DNA of 9,474 nt from an uncultured Mesorhizobium sp. (lineage in GTDB: Bacteria; Pseudomonadota; Alphaproteobacteria; Rhizobiales; Rhizobiaceae): assembly GCA_950071955.1 (NCBI GenBank), contig CATMOC010000105.1:1-9474 (forward strand). Reading direction: 5' to 3'. The notes below the pieces were generated by a model that saw only the letters and a list, made by a program, of their open reading frames with translations, was not told where the DNA came from and did no database searches. Below are positions 6,262-9,474 of the stretch, piece by piece. Position numbers and translations under genes: made by a program. Each line of letters opens with the position of its first letter. Position 1 is the stretch's first letter.

Positions 6262-8046
6262 CTATGGCCGAACGCCGAATAACTGCAGTGCTTCCCCTTC
6301 CGGACTGAACTGCTGCAGCCAGGGCACGTCCGCCCCCGCCGAGAGCCGCGCCAGAAGGCCATCCGGCGCCTTTTCGGACAGGAATGTGGTCTCGCCGTCG
6401 CCCGGGCAGACGGCCAGGATAGTCACGCCGACGTCCGCGATGCGTCGGCGGGCTTCGTCCGGTGCGGAGATGAGGATGTTGAGGTTCGCGAGGTTGCCGG
6501 CAACGTTTCGGTGGTAGGGGCCGGCCAGCGCGCGGTGGGGGGTGTATTTGAGGATCGAGGCGCCGAGGTTGGAGATGGCCGCGACCGTCGTCGGCTCCAG
6601 CCGCGCCAGAGCTTCGTAGCTGGCCTCGTCGTAGCATGCCGATGGGACGCCGGTCGTCTTGGCGGCGGTATCGCCGGCCTTGATCGCATCGCCGGCCACG
6701 CCCCAGACCAGGGTGTTGGAGAGGAGCCAGGCGAGCGACAGCGTCAGCGCCTGCTGCGCGCCGCCGACCGTGGCGGACGAGCGGATCCGGGAAATCCAGC
6801 CGGACAGCAGGATCGCAGCCAGCGGCACGGAAAAGATCCCGCCGCGAACCTGCCACGACGCCACCGCCACGGCGCCCGCGATGAGTGCGGCGAGTGCGGC
6901 GTCGCCCCGCGAGAGTGTTCCGCGCAGGGCAAGATGCGCGGCGACGGCGAGCGCCAGCACCGGCGTGCCGAACCAGAACAGCACGCTGTCGGGTTCGTGC
7001 ACGACCAGTGTAACCATCGACTGCGCCTCGGTGACCATGTCGAGCCAGTGCGAGCGCAGCAGCGGATCCATATCGGCGAAAGGATCCCCCACGCATTGCG
7101 GAAATGCGATGAGCAGGAGAGCGCCGACGGCGCCCCCGAGCGTCGCGAGCGCAGCCGCGCGTGTCGCTACGGGGCGGTCGGCCGTCCTCGTGACGGCGAC
7201 CAGACCGGCACCGGCGACGATGGCGATGGCGAACTGGACGACCGAGTAGCTGTCGCATGCGACGGAGAACCAGTGGCTCGCCGGCACGGTGGCGACGAAG
7301 GCTGCGAGTGCCGCCGCCGAGAACCCGGCTCCAAAACCGGCTGCGAGACCGGCCTCGCTGCGCCCGCGCAGCAGGAAGAGTACCGCGACGACGGCTCCGC
7401 CGAGCGCCACGTAGGGCATCGTCTCGGCCCCGATGGCGAGGCTCGCGGCGGCGGCACCGCCGGCGATCAGCCCCGAGGCGTGCGTGCGTGCGATGATGCC
7501 CCAGGCCATGGCGAGCGTCAGCACGAGCTGGAAATTGTGGTGGTCGATGATGCCGGGGCTGAACACGCCGACCGCGTAGAGAGCGGTTCCGCCCGTGACC
7601 AGGGCCGGAAGCATGGCCGCCTCCCCATGCGCCAGCCGCGCGGATCTGAGCACGAGGAAGAGGGCGCTCGCGAAGAGCAGGATGGGCCACAGGATCAACG
7701 CGACCGCTTCCCCGATCGCCTGGCTGCCGCTCAGCCAGGTGCCGGCGATGACGATCGCGGCGATCGGCGCATCGACGATGCGCGACCAGTGCATGACGAA
7801 GCCGCCATCCAGGCCCATGCGGTACTGGGTGAGGTCGAACCAGCCCTGACCTGCGATCAGATCTCTGACCTGCACAATGCGCAAGAGGCTGTCATTGTCG
7901 CCGTTCGAGGAGTGGAGGAAGTCCGCGCCGGCCGCGAGCGACGCCGCCGCCATGACGGCCGCCGCCGCGCATGCTGCGGCAAGATCCGCGCGCCAAGGTG
8001 TGGCCGCGGGTGCCGAACGGACGCGATCTGCCGTGAAATCCGTCAA
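6262..8046 (-). CDS. GT-C/STT3-like polytopic membrane glycosyltransferase
   Basis: The 594-residue protein has about a dozen hydrophobic segments between residues 20 and 453 and a soluble C-terminal region (about 455-594), probably periplasmic. The first external loop carries GDNDSLLRIVQVRDLI (49-64) and GGFVMHWSRIVDAP (81-94). The Asp50-Asn-Asp52 arrangement with downstream Arg resembles the loop-1 acidic motif of STT3/AglB/PglB oligosaccharyltransferases. IIDHHNFQL (166-174) resembles their second acidic motif. The C-terminal part has YTPHRALAGPYHRN (501-514) and lacks the WWDYG motif of true oligosaccharyltransferases. A GT-C enzyme using a polyprenyl-linked sugar donor is therefore likely, but the acceptor (protein or lipid) is unknown. 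TTG is the only good start: GGAGG lies 6 nt before it and the next in-frame ATG (Met32) falls within the first membrane helix. It is divergent from a family 2 glycosyltransferase that may make its donor. Confidence 0.75.
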   Translation of the reverse strand: MTDFTADRVRSAPAATPWRADLAAACAAAAVMAAASLAAGADFLHSSNGDNDSLLRIVQVRDLIAGQGWFDLTQYRMGLDGGFVMHWSRIVDAPIAAIVIAGTWLSGSQAIGEAVALILWPILLFASALFLVLRSARLAHGEAAMLPALVTGGTALYAVGVFSPGIIDHHNFQLVLTLAMAWGIIARTHASGLIAGGAAAASLAIGAETMPYVALGGAVVAVLFLLRGRSEAGLAAGFGAGFSAAALAAFVATVPASHWFSVACDSYSVVQFAIAIVAGAGLVAVTRTADRPVATRAAALATLGGAVGALLLIAFPQCVGDPFADMDPLLRSHWLDMVTEAQSMVTLVVHEPDSVLFWFGTPVLALAVAAHLALRGTLSRGDAALAALIAGAVAVASWQVRGGIFSVPLAAILLSGWISRIRSSATVGGAQQALTLSLAWLLSNTLVWGVAGDAIKAGDTAAKTTGVPSACYDEASYEALARLEPTTVAAISNLGASILKYTPHRALAGPYHRNVAGNLANLNILISAPDEARRRIADVGVTILAVCPGDGETTFLSEKAPDGLLARLSAGADVPWLQQFSPEGEALQLFGVRP

Positions 8047-8184
8047 ACTTTGCCTCCGCTCCGCCTGCGGAAACCTAGCCTTAACCCATTGAAGAAAAAG
8101 TAAAGCCCGACGCGGTATCGGTACTGGCCGGCGGACGGGATCCGATCCGGTGGCAAGAACCGTCCGAGACGGAGGACGAAAGGC
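8047..8184. other. Divergent promoter region between the two glycosyltransferase genes
   Basis: This 138-bp gap must hold the starts of both divergent transcripts. An AT-rich patch at about 8070-8106 is the likeliest promoter area, but I could not fix a -35/-10 pair. GAAA-N7-TTAAC (8070-8085) is a partial match to the CtrA box TTAA-N7-TTAA(C). CCGTC (8160-8164) and GACGG (8168-8172) form a small stem that includes the first bases of the plus-strand Shine-Dalgarno. Confidence 0.35.
8053..8057 (-). promoter_or_regulatory. Ribosome binding site for the GT-C gene TTG start
   Basis: A full GGAGG (minus strand) lies 6 nt before the TTG at 8046, the best spacing available. No in-frame ATG or GTG with a comparable site exists before the first membrane helix. 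Confidence 0.65.
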
Positions 8185-9159
8185 GTGTCCCTGGCTGAGT
8201 TATCCGTGGCGGTCCTGCTGCCCTGCTACAACGAGGAAAAAACGATCGCGGAGGTGGTCGGCCGCTTTCGCCAGGCGCTGCCGAACGCGCGCATCCTCGT
8301 TTACGACAACAATTCGCGCGACCTGACCGCATTGCGGGCGCGCGCCGCCGGCGCGATCGTCGTGCGCGAACCGCGCCAGGGCAAGGGCAACGTGGTGCGA
8401 CGGATGTTCGCCGACGTCGATGCCGACATCTACGTCATGGCCGACGGCGACGGCACCTATGCGCCCGAGGACGCGCCGCTTCTGGTCAACACGCTGATCA
8501 CCGAACACGCCGACATGGTTGTCGGCACGAGGCGCGGCATCGCCAGCGACGCCGGCCGAGCAGGGCATGCTTTCGGCAACCGGCTGTTCAACTGGCTCTA
8601 CAACCGGTTGTTCGGCCCCGACTTCACCGACATATTCTCCGGCTACCGCGCCTTCACGCGCCGCTTTGTGAAGAGTTTCCCGGCCGTCTCGGGAGGTTTC
8701 GAGATCGAAACGGAGATGTCCGTCCATGCTTCCCTTCTGAAGCTGCCGGTCTGCGAGGTCCCGCTCGACTATGGACGGCGGCCCGAAGGCTCGGCCTCGA
8801 AGCTCTCGACCTTCCGCGATGGCGCCAGGATACTCATGATGTTCCTGATGCTGATGAAAGAGACGGAGCCGTTCCGCTTCTTCGCCTCGATCGCGTCCGG
8901 CTTCTTCGCCGCCGGCGTCGGGCTGATGGTACCGGTGTTCATCGAGTACTTCACGACGGGGTTGGTGCTCAAGATGCCGACCTGGGTTCTCGCAATGTCG
9001 CTGGTCATGTTGTCCATGCTGATGATGGTGGCGGGCGTCGTGCTGGACTCCGTCTCGCGCGGCCGCGTCGAACACAAGCGGATGGCCTATCTCACGATCC
9101 CCGCGCTGCGGGGCGAAACCCGAAAGCTAAAGCGCCTGGATCGGGCGATGGTCGCGTAG
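8185..9159 (+). CDS. Family 2 glycosyltransferase, polyprenyl-phosphate hexosyltransferase type
   Basis: The 324-residue protein has an N-terminal GT-A nucleotide-sugar domain: AVLLPCYNEEKTIAEVV (9-25), YDNNSRDLT (40-48), REPRQGKGNVVRRMFAD (61-77) and the metal-binding DGDGT (87-91). FSGYRAFTRR (151-160), GGFEIETEMSVHA (170-182) and the basic GRRPEGSASKLST (197-209) follow, as in dolichyl/undecaprenyl-phosphate mannose or glucose synthases. Two membrane helices (about 232-254 and 266-288) anchor it with the active site in the cytoplasm. It probably moves a sugar from a nucleotide donor to undecaprenyl phosphate; which sugar cannot be read from the sequence. The GTG start has GGAGG 9 nt upstream. 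The divergent STT3-like gene may use its product on the far side of the membrane. The partial gene downstream starts 22 bp after its stop, so they probably share a transcript. Confidence 0.9.
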   Translation: MSLAELSVAVLLPCYNEEKTIAEVVGRFRQALPNARILVYDNNSRDLTALRARAAGAIVVREPRQGKGNVVRRMFADVDADIYVMADGDGTYAPEDAPLLVNTLITEHADMVVGTRRGIASDAGRAGHAFGNRLFNWLYNRLFGPDFTDIFSGYRAFTRRFVKSFPAVSGGFEIETEMSVHASLLKLPVCEVPLDYGRRPEGSASKLSTFRDGARILMMFLMLMKETEPFRFFASIASGFFAAGVGLMVPVFIEYFTTGLVLKMPTWVLAMSLVMLSMLMMVAGVVLDSVSRGRVEHKRMAYLTIPALRGETRKLKRLDRAMVA

Positions 9160-9181
9160 GCATCAGGCAGGGGTCTTTGAA

Positions 9182-9474
9182 GTGAACAGGGAAACGACGA
9201 ACCGCATCCGCTTCGTCCTTGAGGACTTGCTGCCGCCGGTCGTCAGGGATTCGGCGATCTTCCACCGCGTCGCGCGCGCCGCCTGGGGCGACCACGTCAC
9301 CCGGCTCGCCTCCTTCCGCGCGCGGGCGCCCTTCCTGACTGCGCGCGAATACGAGGACCTCTACGATTACATCGACAAACACGGTAAGCGACAGAGGGCA
9401 CAGATTCGCGCGGGTCAGAAGGATCTGCTGTTCCGCAACGACGGCAAGCGGTTTTCGGACGTCTCTGCGCAGGC
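9182..9474 (+). CDS. N-terminus of unidentified protein, possibly a methyltransferase
   Basis: An open frame begins at GTG 9182, 22 bp after the glycosyltransferase stop, and runs 97 codons off the right edge. Codon third positions are mostly G or C, as in real genes here. The visible part is charged and helical, starting MNRETTNRIRFVLEDLLPPV and continuing with SAIFHRVARAAWGDHV and FRARAPFLTAREYEDLYDYI. This opening resembles rhizobial proteins annotated as class I SAM-dependent methyltransferases as I recall them. No SAM-binding motif lies inside the window, so that label is tentative. AGGGG about 9 nt before the GTG is a plausible ribosome binding site. Position suggests a role in the same glycan pathway. 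Confidence 0.65.
   Translation, partial: MNRETTNRIRFVLEDLLPPVVRDSAIFHRVARAAWGDHVTRLASFRARAPFLTAREYEDLYDYIDKHGKRQRAQIRAGQKDLLFRNDGKRFSDVSAQ

Noticed and set aside
6511..8103. Plus-strand open frame (530 codons) opposite the GT-C gene
   Set aside because: Low-complexity charged product; the minus strand encodes a coherent multi-spanning membrane protein with conserved motifs and a good ribosome binding site.
8200..9075. Minus-strand open frame (291 codons) opposite the family 2 glycosyltransferase
   Set aside because: Antisense shadow of a well-recognised glycosyltransferase; the product is His/Asp-rich with no domain.

Overview
The window is a high-G+C, densely coded piece of chromosome. Its gene content and protein sequences suggest an alphaproteobacterium of the Hyphomicrobiales (Phyllobacteriaceae/Mesorhizobium-like). 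This assignment rests on recognising protein styles, not on any database search. Eight protein genes are well supported, two of them cut by the window edges. There is also one credible 30-residue small ORF. I see no rRNA, tRNA, CRISPR array, integrase or insertion sequence.

Left part (1-2481, minus strand): the start of a DUF4239-like membrane protein runs off the left edge. Before it lies mccB, the carboxyltransferase subunit of methylcrotonyl-CoA carboxylase. Directly upstream of mccB is a 30-codon ORF whose stop codon overlaps the mccB ribosome binding site.

Middle (2482-4359): about 265 bp of lower-G+C non-coding DNA leads into a plus-strand gene. It encodes a secreted three-part envelope protein: a triple-repeat ricin-like beta-trefoil, a beta/gamma-crystallin-like module, and an OmpA-type peptidoglycan-binding domain. 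It ends in a double hairpin shared with the convergent gene.

Next (4360-6180, minus strand): a TetR-family regulator and isovaleryl-CoA dehydrogenase (ivd) overlap at TGATG. They are preceded by a promoter that contains a perfect palindromic operator. Isovaleryl-CoA dehydrogenase and methylcrotonyl-CoA carboxylase catalyse consecutive steps of leucine breakdown. The two genes are therefore pathway partners, but here they are separated by the opposite-strand OmpA-like gene, and the biotin-carrying subunit mccA is not in view.

Right part (6262-9474): a multi-spanning GT-C/STT3-like membrane protein (minus, TTG start) is divergent from a polyprenyl-phosphate-type family 2 glycosyltransferase (plus, GTG start). 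The start of another gene follows the latter in the same operon. Together they look like a lipid-linked sugar supply and transfer module acting across the inner membrane.

The most interesting points are the three-domain OmpA protein set inside a leucine-catabolic locus, the tetR-ivd control region that resets the tetR start codon, the small ORF before mccB, and the divergent glycosyltransferase pair.
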